From Geosiphon pyriformis (taxonomy: Eukaryota > Glomeromycota > Glomeromycetes > Archaeosporales > Geosiphonaceae): DNA of 64,000 nucleotides. How positions within the stretch are numbered: the first letter of the stretch is position 1; each line of letters starts with the position of its first letter. Below, in pieces: positions 1-11,067 of the stretch. Both the position numbers and the translations under genes were made by a program. The notes beneath the pieces are model-generated. The model searched no databases, was not told where the DNA came from, and saw only the letters and a program-made list of their open reading frames with translations. The stretch lies in NCBI GenBank assembly GCA_016748015.1, contig JAAOMT010000352.1:310001-374000 (forward strand). Direction: 5' to 3'.

Positions 1-1000
1 CAATATTCATGGAGAGTATAGAAAACATTTTGAATGTTTTGATTCAGAAATAATTGTTCATGTCAATTAAAGATACCTCTGTTTTGGGAATGGTGCATTT
101 ATTTATACTTAATTTTTGCTGATTATTTGGATCAGTATTACTATAATAGGCAATCAATCAAGTTATTTATAATATTTCTTGAGTTGTGTACTATAAACAA
201 GATGATCATTAAAGATTGTTCTATATTGATCTTAAAGAATATAAGAATTATTGTTCAAAACTTTGTTGACTATAAAAAGTTCTTTCCATTGGTTAGAAAA
301 TTTATTATTATAGACATTGTCTTTGTTTAAATGGTATTTTAATATCAAGTCACCAATACTTAAAGAAAATGTTTTATAGGTTTTTTTTTCTTAAGCTTTT
401 TTTGGAACTGTTTTATCTTTTCAAAAGCAATTATTTGTGTTTCTACCAAGAAGTTAAAAATAGTACCAAGTTTTTTTTGCAAAATGTCTTTGTAATTTTC
501 TATTGTAATTTTTTCAAAAGATATTGTCTTAATGTCAATATTTATTAGTAGTGTTGCCATGTATTCATAGAACAAATAAAAAAGTTCATAACTTGTTATG
601 TCATAATTTACAGTTCTATAAGCAAACAAAGCTGAAAACAGTACTTTGTCTTATATATTTGTTTTTTTACTGGTTTTGGCTAAAGTTTCACATAGTGTTT
701 TATTGAAAAGATAATGTATTCTTATTTTTCTACAAAGTATTTTAACCAGTGTACTGATAAAAGCTTTTTCTCTATCAAATAAATTGTTCTTTGGGACAGC
801 CATGATAGCAGATGATATCTTTATAAATAAAATTGGCTATTGAGACTGCTGTTTGGTTTGGAGTGGTTCTTGTTTCTACCCACTTTGTAAGATAGTTGGT
901 AGCTGTGATAATATATCTGTTGCCATCAGGAGTTATTGTTAAAAGTCCAACAACATCTATACCAATTCTGTCAAATGGTTAACCAACAGAGATTGGATGG
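1..1000 (-). mobile_element. Element D, left part: integrase C-terminal half and start of 3' ORF (family 1 Ty3/Gypsy)
   Basis: Read on the minus strand this is the 3' part of a family-1 pol gene. Positions 360-629 encode an integrase stretch beginning MFAYRTVNYDITSYE, closely matching the one in element B at 7363-7557. Positions 630-1000 hold decayed integrase core sequence matching B at about 6950-7360. Positions 1-200 match the start of B's extra ORF downstream of integrase. The segment stops at 1000, exactly where the LTR of element C begins, and the missing upstream part of integrase resumes at 19282. Stops and frameshifts are present, so this is not functional. The 3' LTR of D must lie left of the window. 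Confidence 0.85.
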
Positions 1001-1565
1001 TATTACTGGAGGTTTTTGGTCTCTTTTCTTGAATGTTGTTAATGCTGATTTGCTGTAAATTCACATTCTCAGGAAGTAGTTGGACCTCCAGTAACTGAAT
1101 TTATCTTCAAATTATTTCCTATAATTTGAACTACTGGACTTATAAGTGGAATGGCCAGTTATTTTATGTAGTTACGTTGTAGTAAATATCAACTTTTTTC
1201 CAGGAATTGCTTATCTGGAAGCTTACTAAAATGTGTAGTTACTTTGCTGTAAAAGTCAACTCTTCTACAGGAATTTCATCTGTAGACTACTCTAATAATT
1301 ATAATAAGAAAAGAAAGAAAAATAAAAGAAATGTAAAAGAAATAGAATTCTAACAAGGGAAACATTTTCTATCCAGGCCTGGAATTACTAACAAATTACT
1401 GAAATTGGTAGCTAATCAATTTCGAAATGTTAGTTGTGTTAAAAGAATTTCAAGTGCAATAATCAAAGAATTTGGTTTTCGAATATTTAATTTTTATTTG
1501 AATGTGTAAAAGATGATTTGTTTCAATTAAGATATCTAAAGTAAAGTACTATGATAAGATACTAT
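1001..1565 (-). repeat. Element C 3' LTR, first part (family-2 LTR, interrupted by element B)
   Basis: On the plus strand it starts TATTACTGGAGG, the same edge as the partner LTR at 18324. It runs collinear with that LTR until GATACTAT at 1565, where element B is inserted. The LTR continues at 10025 with CTATGAAAAG, so CTAT is duplicated. It belongs to the minus-strand element C and is that element's 3' LTR, next to a polypurine tract at 10421-10433. Relative to the 5' LTR it differs by scattered transitions and by a gap of about 11 bp near 1155. Confidence 0.9.
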
Positions 1566-2233
1566 TGTTATGATTGAAACCTATACTTCTTATTAATTAT
1601 CATATATATTAGTCATTGATATCACATAAATTAGCCACTCTATTTTTAGAAAATAATCATTGATCTGATCATTGACCTAGTCATTAATCTGATCATTGAT
1701 CACTTTTGACAGCTATATAAGCAATGAATCTTTTAATTGTAAAAAACATTAAAAAATCAAGAAAATCAAATAAATAAAATAACAACTTTCATTTTAATCT
1801 TTCTCTTATCACTAATTTCCCTTTCCTTACCTTCAAGTATCTGAACATCTTAAAAGATAAAAGATTATTTGTTGACATTTACCTACACTTTTTCTGAAAT
1901 ATATAAGTGTAGCATTTAAAGATTATTGAATAAAATGTGACTAAAGAGCACATCTGATACTTGATATTGAATTCTAAGAGTGCCAACATGAGACATAGAA
2001 TTATACCAAGTGTGATTATTTGTTAACAGTATGAACTATCCTTTTACCTTCAGATTCTCTGGTTACCCTTTGAAAAGAATAGTGACTAAAATATTTTATG
2101 AGACTAATCTCACACATTGAATCCATACTTATTCAATTTGCTCTTTGAAGTTGAATTCCCTTTAATTATTTCCATCACTCTACAATCTTGTTCTCCCTTG
2201 CTATCCATTAGCTTGTTACTTCAACCTATAACA
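1566..2233 (+). repeat. Element B 5' LTR
   Basis: Starts TGTTATGATTG and ends CCTATAACA. A TATA-like motif (CTATATAAG) lies near 1713-1721. Upstream of it, 1654-1702 is a short array of TGATCATT-like units that varies in length between LTR copies. In the first 70 or so bases I count eleven differences from the 3' LTR, ten of them transitions, so the insertion is not recent. Confidence 0.9.
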
Positions 2234-2239
2234 TAAAAG

Positions 2240-2256
2240 TGGTGCTCCCTGTGAGG
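2240..2256 (+). other. Primer-binding site of element B
   Basis: TGGTGCTCCCTGTGAGG starts with the TGG that pairs with a tRNA 3' CCA and lies six bases inside the 5' LTR. Element G has nearly the same 17-mer at the same place. I did not identify the tRNA. Confidence 0.75.
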
Positions 2257-2289
2257 TTATCAAATTCCACTTTGTTTCCTATTGTATAA

Positions 2290-3838
2290 GTGATTATTCA
2301 TACCTGCCACAACAATCAAAAGAACATTTTGAAGCATACAACAAAAACAATCTAAACTTTATTGAACTTAATCCTTTGCCCTCCTGCTTGATTTGCTTCC
2401 CCATTGAAAAACAATCCAGCAGACAATTCCAAGACTTTTAGAACTGGTTCCTGAATGAGCATTCAGCTGAAACTTATACAGCTTATACAATCTATTACTT
2501 TGACCAAGCTTATTTTGAAGACAATGTTAAAGAAAGAAACAACAATATTAATCAGCTCTTATATTCTACAACCTTTAAACAACAGTCTCCTAATTTCGAA
2601 TATCTGAATCATTAAATCCACATTTGGATTGCTGCCCATCAATCAACTAAAACTCTTCTTGAAACAGAAGAAAAAAGTTATCAAACCACTTTTGTTTTTG
2701 ATCTTTTTTCAAGTAAATCAGAACACTCCACACAAACAGTTATATCTGAACCAATGACTTAAGATCCCCTGCAACAAAACATTCTGATCGCTCTCCAAAG
2801 TATACAGACTGCTTTAGGGCAAAGAAACAACACCTCATTACCATTATTCAGAAATGATGCCTAAGATCCAATTGAATGATTGGATGATTTTGAGAGAGCT
2901 GTCACAGAAACCAATATGATAATGAATACAAGTTCCAAATTGTTGGTGGCTACCTCCAAGGCTCTTCTGTCACTTGGTTTTTACAAAAAACCAATGCCAA
3001 TGCTCAGCAAAAAATTATTAGATAGGCACCAGCAAATGCTGAAGAAGACAACATCTCTTTTACTATCCAGTTTGAAATAAAATTTAGAACTCCTATCTTA
3101 ATATCCAAATGGCATATGGAATTAGAAAGAAGAACTCAAGACTCTGGTGAGGTTGTGACAGAATATGCCAAAGCAATAAAAAAACTCATTAAACAGATAA
3201 ACTTTGGAAAAAATTAGACAGAAAAACAGAAAATACATTCTTTCATAAAAGGACTAAGAATTAATCTATCATATGTTTTTTGGCCCCTCCTGGCCCTAAA
3301 AGATAATTTCACAATGGATATGGCCATTAAACTTGCCCAGAGAATAGAAGACAACCAAAGAATACATCTAGGATTTACTCTTTTAGTTTTTGCTCCTGCT
3401 CTTGCCATGGCTCCAGCTTCACAAATAGCTGCTGCCTCTTTTGTCACTTACACTTAAGATCCCAATGAACAATTAATAGACAGACTTACTACTAACCTTG
3501 CTCGGCTATTAAAACCATTAGCCCAAGCAGTTAGAGACAACCAGCAATCCCAAAGACCCAGATTTGAACTCCGCTTTAATTAGCACCAACAACCACCATA
3601 TCAAAGACAACAAAATCATGGTCCATCTGTGTATTATCATTGTGGACTAACTGAACACTTTTCCAGAGACTGCAACAATCCTCCATTGCCCTCTTCAGTT
3701 CTTAGAAATCATGATACCCAGAATAACAGATCCAACAATAATAATGTTCCTAATCAAAGATCCAATCATGCCAACATTAATTTCTTTGAAGAGGATCCCC
3801 TAGTTGAAGCCACTGTTTATCAGCCTTTAAACTGGTAA
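2290..3838 (+). pseudogene. Element B gag (capsid and zinc knuckle), broken
   Basis: Homologous along its length to the gag of element D (24943 down to about 23400). The N-terminal part matches D's MDDYSYLPQQLEKHF segment but lacks a start codon. The capsid part (2870-3220) has a frameshift near 2925 relative to D and several stops in place of Trp or Gln codons. The nucleocapsid part (3629-3838) carries a CCHC knuckle in which the first Cys has become Tyr (YYHCGLTEHFSRDC against CYHCGLTGHFSRDC in D). An Asn-rich tail follows. It would package element RNA if intact. Confidence 0.85.
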
Positions 3839-4560
3839 GCGCACCTTCAAAGGGTGAGAGTGCAAGCCAATCAGAAGAAAACCTCTTTTATGTTTTTAAC
3901 CTAACTGATGATAATCATAATATAAATGAACTAGCAATCAACACCTCTAAATTAACCAGAAAAAAAAAAAAGCCAAGGTTGATTTCGTCTTGGACTCAAA
4001 CAAAGCATCCAAATCAATTGCTGATAACAATGAGCCACCAAAGGCCAAAGTTTTCAAGAATCCTCCAAAGTTGGAACCCCCAGAAATAGTACAAAAATTC
4101 GGCCCTTATTCTGTTGTCAAAGATCTCATAGAAACTCCAGTTCACATTACTTTTGGCTAATTAATGACCCATCCTCAATTCAGAAAAGACCTCCACAAAT
4201 TACTAATTCCAAAGAAAAAAACACCAAAGACCAACAAGTGTCCACACCAAGCTGAACTTGCTGACAACAGTAATGTTATCTCTCTCATCTGTAAAGCCCA
4301 AGTGGCTGGTTACTTTATTGATCTGATCCTGGACAGTGGATCATTTGTTAGCATCATTGCCAAACACTTTTTAGAAGCAATTGGCAAAAAAATTGATGAA
4401 CCTTCTACACAATTAATGACCAATATACATGGTAATAAAAAAAAAGGTTTGGGCATAGCCAAAGCCATTCCTGTTTGCATTAATGGCATCAGTATTAAAA
4501 CAAATATGGAAGTTTCTGAAGCTAAAGAATACCATCATAGTTGACAATAAGTGGCTTAAG
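3839..4560 (+). pseudogene. Element B protease region of pol, broken
   Basis: The reading frame 4164-4544 contains the retropepsin active-site motif LDSGS at about 4327-4341 with the expected hydrophobic lead (FIDLI), then a flap-like region ending near IKTNMEV. This is the only family-1 copy here that keeps D-S-G; D has DSR and E has DSK. The frame shifts near 4540 into the next segment. Positions 3839-4163 are the linker from gag, with stops. Predicted role: aspartic protease that processes Gag-Pol. Confidence 0.8.
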
Positions 4561-5430
4561 AAAGCCAAAGCACTACTTGACTATGAACTTTGTAAGTTAA
4601 CCATTAGATGTGGTGAAAAATCCATTGTGGTTAAATGTCATTATTGGACAACTCCTCCAGTAACCAAACAGAACCAAGAAGAAGAACAATCAAATGAATC
4701 AGATGATGATGAGAGTGATGATAAAAATCAAAAAGAACAAGAAGAAACTGCTGAACTTGCTTATACTATTTTTACCAGCAATAGCAAGCCACTAGACAAC
4801 GTTAAAGCTAACAAAGAAAAAATCATAATAAATGGCAAGCTGATCTGCTGGCCCTACTATGATATCTTCAAAAGAACCTTTGACAAAAAACCTGGCAAGA
4901 AAGCAAAATACAGTTATTGGTGGCATGGCCCTTGTGCCAGATGCTGGTGCAACAAACTTTTTATTCCCTTAGTGATAAAGGCAAGTCCTGCCTAATCTAT
5001 TACAAAGATTGGGAACCAATTAGCTTGATACTTCAAGAAGAACTTAAAGAAGTACAAAAGTCCTTTGAGAATGAACCACCTGAAATCCAATCACTAGCTA
5101 TAGAACAAAGAAAACCTTCTTCTGAAGAAAGAAAAGTGGACATCAAAAATCTATTGGCTAGAAATAGCCCAGTTATCTCAAAAGAAAGTAACACCTCTAG
5201 ATGAACTCATATGATACAACACACTATTACCATCAAAGAAACTCACTCCATCCATTTGAAGCCTTATCAATCCAATTAATGCAATGATGAGTTTATCAAA
5301 AAAGAGAAAAACCAGATGAAAGATCTTGGATTCATACAAGAAACCAAGAGTGAATAGACTTTTCCAGTCGTAGTGCTATCCAAGAAAAGTAGAACTCTAG
5401 ACTTCTGTGTTAACTACCACTAATTAAATG
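4561..5430 (+). pseudogene. Element B linker between protease and RT (acidic stretch, Cys motif)
   Basis: Continues the protease fold (KWLKKAKALLDYELCKL), then an acidic run of Glu, Asp and Asn at about 4680-4745. A short cysteine motif follows (GPCARCWCN, about 4928-4954) with a further Cys after a frameshift (KGKSCLIYYKDWEP, 4975-5015), which suggests a small zinc ribbon. There is no dUTPase here, unlike elements C and G. Frameshifts occur near 4950 and 5200, and 5205-5430 is stop-ridden lead-in to RT. Confidence 0.6.
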
Positions 5431-6010
5431 CCATCACTATAAGAGACATGTATCTACTTCTCAAGATTGATGCAATGCTAGATAAATTCAATAGTGCTGC
5501 TTTCTTCTCAACCATCAACTTAACTGCTGGATTCTGGCAAGTAGAGATGGATCCAGAAAGCAGAAAAAAAACTGCCTTCATTACCAAATATGGCACCTAT
5601 GAATTCACAGTCATGTCTTTTGGTCTTACCAATGCTCCTTTCACTTTTTAATGCCTAATGGATAAAGTGTTTAAATCAGTAAAAAAAAACTTTGTTCTGG
5701 TTTACTTGGATAACATAATAGTATATTCAAAAACATAGGATGAACACCTTGAACATTTACAGAAGGTTTTTGACCTGCTCAAAAATGCTGATCTTAAAAT
5801 CAACCCAATTAAATCTTTCTTTGGAAGCCAATCCACCCAGTTCCTTGGTCATCTTATTACAAAAAATGGAATCTTCTCTGACCCAGCTAAAGTTGAAAAA
5901 GTTCAGAACATTAGACAACCAATAAATATTCCTAAACTATGCTCTTTTCTTGGTTTGGCCTCTTACTATTGCAAATTCATCAAAAATCTCTCTAAAATCG
6001 CCTTTCCTCT
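5431..6010 (+). pseudogene. Element B reverse transcriptase, broken
   Basis: Contains the palm motifs AFFSTINLTAGFWQV and MSFGLTNAPFTF (5500-5650), followed by an in-frame TAA where related copies predict Gln. The active-site box reads VYLDNIIVYS (5701-5730) instead of YLDD, so the second catalytic Asp is Asn. The thumb (FLGHLITKNG) follows at about 5840 in a shifted frame. An intact enzyme would copy element RNA in virus-like particles; this copy cannot. Confidence 0.88.
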
Positions 6011-6512
6011 CAATCAGCTACTCAGGAAAAATGTCAATTATCACTGGGGCACTCATCAACAAAAAGCTTTCGAAATTCTAAAGAAAAAACTTGTTACTGA
6101 ACCAATTCTCAAGCAACCTGATTTGGACCAATCTTTCATCCTCCACACTGATACATCTGGCTATGGACTTGGTGCTGTCCTTTTACAGAAAGATGAAAAT
6201 GGCAGAAAACATGTCATAGCATATGCCAGTAGATCCTTTACACCAGCAGAAAAGAACTATTCAGTTACTGAACAGGAATGCTTAGCAGTAGTTTGGGTTA
6301 CTAGTTACTGGAATCAATATCTTCTTGGTGCAAAATTCTTAATGATAACAGATCATCAAGTCTTGGTTTGGCTGTGCAATAAAAAGAATCTGGAACACAA
6401 ACAAATAACTTACTGGATACTCTATTTGAATAAATTCGACTATGATATTCAACACCACAAAGGAGCAAATTATCAAAATGCTGACACTCTTTCTAGACTT
6501 ACCATTCAGTGA
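6011..6512 (+). pseudogene. Element B RNase H domain
   Basis: The open stretch 5955-6512 runs from the end of RT (MASYYCKFIKNLSKI) through RNase H: ILHTDTSGYGLGAVL holds the first catalytic Asp, then YASRSFTPAEKNYS, the TEQECLAVVW segment with the Glu, and ITDHQVLVWL with another Asp. It ends at LSRLTIQ with a stop. It is the best-preserved piece of B's pol and closely matches D at 20279-19929. Confidence 0.88.
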
Positions 6513-6569
6513 TAGTACAACTTTCCAAACCAAACCAACTTAATTATTAGTAACTCCTTCACAACCAAA

Positions 6570-7835
6570 CATGATAATGGACTTGGACAACTACTCTGCC
6601 TTAATAGAATTTTTGGGTAAAGGACAATACCCACCAGAATACACTTGACAGCAAAGAGAACATTTGCACAAGCAATCAAATTTCTATTTGATTTGCTAGA
6701 ACCAATTATATAAAAGAAACAAAAAAGATCTTGACTGCCCTCAGAGAGTCATCAAATTTAAAGAAAGAAAAATTGTGATATACAACATGCACACAGACCC
6801 TTTAGCTGGACACTTTGGAAAAACAAAAACAATTCAGAAAACTTTAGCTCACTATTATTAGCCTACCTTGAAAAAAGACATTGCTTTGTACATAAAAACC
6901 TGTGATATCTGCCAAAGAAGAGGAAAACCCAATTGTAAAGAAGATATCCATCCAATCTCTGTTGGTCAACCATTTGACAGAATTGATATAGATGTTGTTA
7001 GACCCTTAACAATAATTCCTGATGGCAACAGATACATTATCACAGCTATTGACTATCTTACAAAGTGGGTAGAAGTAAAAGCCACTCCAGACCAAAAAGC
7101 AGTCTCAATAGCTAATTTTATTTATGAAAATATCATCTGCCATCATGGCTGTCCCAAAAAACTCTTATCTAATAGAGAAAGAGCTTTTTTCAGTACACTG
7201 GTTGAAGAACTTTGTAGAAAAATGGGAATACATTATAAATTTTTCTCTCTTTATTACCCCTAAACAAATGGTCTAGTGGAATATTTCAATAAAACACTAT
7301 GTAAAACTCTAGCCAAAACCAGTAAAAAAACAAACTTATGAGACAAAATACTGCCTTCAGCTTTGTTTGCTTATAGAACTGTGAATCATAACATAACAAG
7401 TTATGAACCTTTTTATCTGCTCTATGAATGCATAGCAACACTACCAATAGAAACTAATATTGAAACAATACTCTTTAAAGAGATTACAATAGGAAATTAC
7501 AAAGACATTTTGCAAAAAAAACTTGGTACTATTCTTAACTCCTTGGTAGAAGCATAAATAATTGCTTTTGAAAAGATAAAACAGTTCCAAGAAAAGCTTA
7601 AGAGAAAGAAAACCTATAAAACACTTTTTTTAAGTGTTGGTAACTTGGTACTAAAATACTGTTCAGACAGAGACAATGTTTATAATGATAAATTTTTTAG
7701 TTGATGGAAAAGATCTTTTATAGTCAACAAAGTTTTAAACAATGGTTCTTATATTTTTCAAGATCAATTCAGAACAATTTTCAATGATTGTCCTATCCAT
7801 GGTACACGACTCAAAAAATATTATAAACGACCTGA
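6570..7835 (+). pseudogene. Element B integrase, broken
   Basis: The N-terminal HHCC zinc domain is visible (HTDPLAGHFG, then CDICQRRGKPN at about 6901). In the core, the first Asp is in RIDIDVVRPL. The second sits in KKLLSNRERAFF, where the usual Asp is Asn. The Glu segment (TNGLVEYFNKTL) follows an in-frame stop near 7261. The C-terminal part (7640-7835) has the GSYIFQDQFRT and GTRLKKYYKRP motifs of the Gypsy integrase tail. It is followed by the extra ORF. Confidence 0.87.
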
Positions 7836-8251
7836 TTGGCTGTTTGTTGTGATAATACTAACCCAAATGATCAGCAAAAATCAAGTGTAAATAAATGCAC
7901 TATTCTCAAAACAGAGATATCTTCAATTGACATAAACAATTATTTTCTGAATCAAAACATTCAAAATGCCTTCTATACTCTCCATGAGTATTGGATCAAA
8001 AACTATCCAAATGTTACTTTGACCATTGGAAAACAAACCACCATAACTAATAACAGTGGAATACATACTGTTATTAGACCAAAGAAAACTACTACCAGAA
8101 GAGAAAAAATTGGTAGCAAAATGAATAAATATCTATTGAAAAGTATAACAGCAGCTATACTCCTACCTTCCAATACAATTGGAAAAACACTCCAGAAAAT
8201 TTTATCCATAGACAAAAACTTGTTATATGGAAGGCAATTAAAGCTTTATGG

Positions 8252-9045
8252 TGTTACGTTGTAGTAAACATCAACTCTTTCCCAGGAATTGTTCATCTGG
8301 AAGCTCACTAAAAATGTGTAGTTATTTTGTTGTGAAAGTCAACTCTTCTACAGGAATCTTGTTTGTAGGCTACCCTAATGATTGTAATAAGAAAATAAAA
8401 GAAAAATAAAAGAAATATAAAAGAAATAAAATTTCTGTCAAGGGAACGTTTTCTATCCAGGCCTGGAGTCACTAACAGTTTACTGAAATTGGTAGCTAAT
8501 CAATTTCAAACTGTTTAGTAGGAATTAGTTAATTTCAAAAGTGAAATAATTCAGGATTTGATTTTTCGAATTATTTGATATTTATTTCATTTTTGTGTGT
8601 AAAGGATGATTCTAATTGTTAAAATCTAAAGTAAGATATATTTTCTTGAAGAAAAAAGCTCTTCTTTTATCCAACTTGTCGTAACACTATTCTATGAACT
8701 TGAACTTTGCTATTTTCTACAATTTTGCTGAACTAAAGATACATTTTGATGAACTACAAGTTATTTCTGCAAACTATTAAATATTTCGGTGAACTATCAA
8801 TTATTTTGGCGAATTTCTATAAATTTCGGTGAACTTTTAAATGTTACATAGTTCGGGATATTGCATGATTGATCATCGCAATTAGGTTACATTTGTGTTG
8901 TGTACAATTTGGGTTATTAATTAAATGATAATTTCGGACATTTTTTGCTAATGTAATAAGTGATAATTTGAAACGATGCTAATTAATAATAGGAATTATA
9001 AGATAATTTTATGCTAAATAATATCTCTAATTTCATTTGGTAACA
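8252..9045 (-). repeat. Solo family-2 LTR, short form (794 bp), inside element B's 3' ORF
   Basis: Starts TGTTACGTTG and ends TTGGTAACA, flanked by ATGG on both sides (8248-8251 and 9046-9049). Its sequence follows the LTRs of element C but lacks about 170 bp present at the low-coordinate end of the long form. No internal element sequence accompanies it, so it is a solo LTR left by LTR-LTR recombination. Orientation is the same as element C (sense on the minus strand). Confidence 0.93.
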
Positions 9046-9343
9046 ATGGTTACCTTGATAAAATCATAGAGGATATGAAACTTATGAAGAAAACAACTTT
9101 AAAGATACAGGCAGAAATTTTGGGCATTATATGGTTAAATGTTTTAAGAGTTTTAATTATTGCTAAAAAAGCCAAAACTCTAATACAAAAATTTGGTCTC
9201 TTGAATACAAAACTCATTTTGCCTCAAGTGTTATATATCTTATCCACAAAAGACTTTAACAAACTAGTTAGCTTTGAGTTAGATAAAACTTTTCCAATAG
9301 ATTACACAATAAATAGCTTGATTTTGCTGGAGCTCAATCTCTT

Positions 9344-9355
9344 TGGAGAGGATAA
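9344..9355 (+). other. Polypurine tract of element B
   Basis: GGAGAGGATAA directly precedes the 3' LTR, the expected place for plus-strand priming. The extra ORF reads through it. Confidence 0.75.
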
Positions 9356-10024
9356 TGTTACAGTTGAAATCTATACTTTTTATTAATTATTACATTTATT
9401 AGCCATTGATGTCACATAAATTAGTCACTCTATTTTTAGAAATTGATCATTGACTTGATCAATGATCTGACTGTTAACCTGATCATTAATCACTTTTGAC
9501 AATTATATAAGCAATGAATCTCTTAGCTGTAGAAAAGCATGAAGAAATCAAGAAAATCAAATAAATAAAATAACAACTTTCATTTCAATTTTTCTTTTAT
9601 TGCTAATTTTCCTTTCCTTACCTTTAAGTATCTGAACATCTTAAAAAATAAAAGATTACTTGTTGGCATTTATCTACTCTTTTCCTGAAATGTATAAGTA
9701 TAGCATTTGAAGATTATTGAATAAAACGTGACTGAAGAGCACATCTGATACTTGATATTAAATTCTAAGAGTGTCAATATGAGACATACAATTATACCAA
9801 GTGTAATCATTTGTTGACAGTACAAACTATTTCTCTACCTTCAGATTCCCCAGTTACCCTTTGAAAAAAATAGTAACTAAGATATTTTATGAGATTGATT
9901 TCACACATTGAATCTATACTTATTCAATTCACTCTTTGAAGTTGAATTCCTTTTGATTATTTCCATTACCTTACAATCCTGTTCTCTCTTGCTATCCATT
10001 AGCTTGTTACTCCAACTCGTAACA
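9356..10024 (+). repeat. Element B 3' LTR
   Basis: Starts TGTTACAGTTG and ends CTCGTAACA, 669 bp. It is collinear with the 5' LTR, including the TGATCATT-unit array (about 9442-9493) and the TATA-like ATTATATAAG near 9503-9512. Confidence 0.9.
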
Positions 10025-10420
10025 CTATGAAAAGATATATTTTCTTAAAAAAAGAAGCTCTTCTTTTATACAACTTGTTGTAATACTAGTCTTTAAACTT
10101 GTACTTTTCTCTTTGCTACAATTTGGATGAACTAAAAATACATTTCAGCAAACTACAAGTTATTTCACTAAACTATTGATTATTTCGACCAATTTTTATT
10201 AATTTCAGTGAATTTTGATTATGTTAAATGGTTCAGAGTATTGTGTAATTTGATCATCTTAATTTTTAGAATACAAATCGGATTATTGATTGAGTAATAA
10301 TATTTGATAATTTGATTAAATAATAAGTGATAATCGAAATAATAATAATATATGCTAATTAATAATAGGAATTATGAGGGTAATTTTATGCTAATTGATA
10401 GCTAATTTCTACTAATAACA
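10025..10420 (-). repeat. Element C 3' LTR, second part
   Basis: Begins with the duplicated CTAT and continues the LTR broken at 1565, ending CTACTAATAACA at 10420. It holds several degenerate copies of the TTCGSCGAA-type motif found throughout this LTR family (about 10120-10215). Confidence 0.88.
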
Positions 10421-10433
10421 TAATCTCCTCCTT
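10421..10433 (-). other. Polypurine tract of element C
   Basis: On the minus strand AAGGAGGAGATTA abuts the 3' LTR edge at 10420, which confirms the orientation of element C. Confidence 0.75.
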
Positions 10434-10454
10434 AAAACTGAGTTTCATCAAAGT

Positions 10455-11067
10455 TCAAATACTATCTGTGATGTTAAGATAGTAATTCAAGATAATTGAA
10501 ATAATTTGGTCTGAAAATTGTTGAAATTTCAGTTCTGTGAGTTTTCCAATATATTGAATTTTTATTGGGTGGAGTATTGGATTTTGTAAGACGTTTTTAC
10601 AAGTATTAAATAAATCATAGAGTCTAGATGCTGCTCTAAGTTTGTAATGAGTGTTTTGTTGGTCTGGCTGTTGTCTTGAATTCATTGTGAATTTGTTTTT
10701 GTATAGTCTTAGGAGTAATGTTGGTTGCTTTAAGTTCCAGTTTTTGTTCATAAAGTGTTTTTCCAATATGAAAATATCTATATATAAGAGTATGTTTATT
10801 GTTTTGTTTATTAAGAAATAGTAGAAGTTTTTGTTGAATTGTGGTATTTGGTAGAATGTTAATAGAGGCAATTAAAAAGTTTTCTTTTAGTGCTTGCTTC
10901 AAAAGTTCTGGTAACCTATTTTCAGAGTAACTTCTTGTTTTTTTTCTATAAGGGTAATAGTTCTGAGAATTATTTACTATTGGGGCTGTGGTTTTTTTCT
11001 GAATGTAATTAATTTGACTTCTACTAATTGTTATGGATAAGTCAGGAAGTGTTTTCAAAGCTAACAT
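10455..11067 (-). pseudogene. Element C extra ORF downstream of integrase (one frameshift)
   Basis: Two overlapping open frames, 11067-10636 and 10871-10455, read as one protein of roughly 200 residues with a single frameshift near 10680. It begins MLALKTLPDLSITIS and ends NYYLNITDSI. It is Lys, Asn, Gln and Leu-rich and apparently helical, with no Cys motif or membrane segment. It sits between integrase and the polypurine tract, the same place as the extra ORFs of B and G. I do not recognise a family. Confidence 0.65.

Larger units (their letters stand above)
7836..9386 (+). pseudogene. Element B extra ORF downstream of integrase, split by a solo LTR
   Basis: The open frame 7836-8251 (no ATG at its start; the preceding codon is TGA at 7833) is cut by a solo LTR and continues in the same frame at 9050-9386. 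Leaving out the LTR and one copy of the ATGG duplication gives about 250 uninterrupted codons. Element D has the homologous N-terminal part at 1-200. I do not recognise the protein: basic, Ile/Leu/Lys-rich, apparently helical, no signal peptide, transmembrane segment or Cys motif. Its stop lies inside the 3' LTR, past the polypurine tract. It could be a C-terminal part of Pol or a separate protein. Its frame offset from integrase differs between B and D, so no frameshift mechanism can be inferred. Confidence 0.7.
1566..10024 (+). mobile_element. Element B: full-length but dead family-1 Ty3/Gypsy retrotransposon
   Basis: The element is bounded by two LTRs (1566-2233 and 9356-10024, 668 and 669 bp) that start TGTTA and end TAACA. 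It is flanked by the 4-bp duplication CTAT (1562-1565 and 10025-10028). Order: LTR, primer-binding site, gag, protease, linker with Cys residues, RT, RNase H, integrase, extra 3' ORF, polypurine tract, LTR. The order PR-RT-RH-IN is diagnostic of Ty3/Gypsy. It sits inside the 3' LTR of element C and itself carries a solo family-2 LTR (8252-9045). Without that insert it is about 7.66 kb. Gag and pol are broken by stops and frameshifts, and catalytic residues are changed. Confidence 0.92.

Noticed and set aside
127-330. Plus-strand ORF of 67 aa
   Set aside because: Lies antisense to element D's integrase tail and 3' ORF; AT-rich shadow with no features.
7636-7890. Programmed frameshift joining integrase and the extra ORF
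   Set aside because: The frame offset between integrase and the extra ORF differs between B and D because of a 4-nt length difference, so a conserved frameshift signal is not supported.
7836-9386. Extra ORF as a retroviral env
   Set aside because: No signal peptide, transmembrane helix or cleavage motif in B, C or G.
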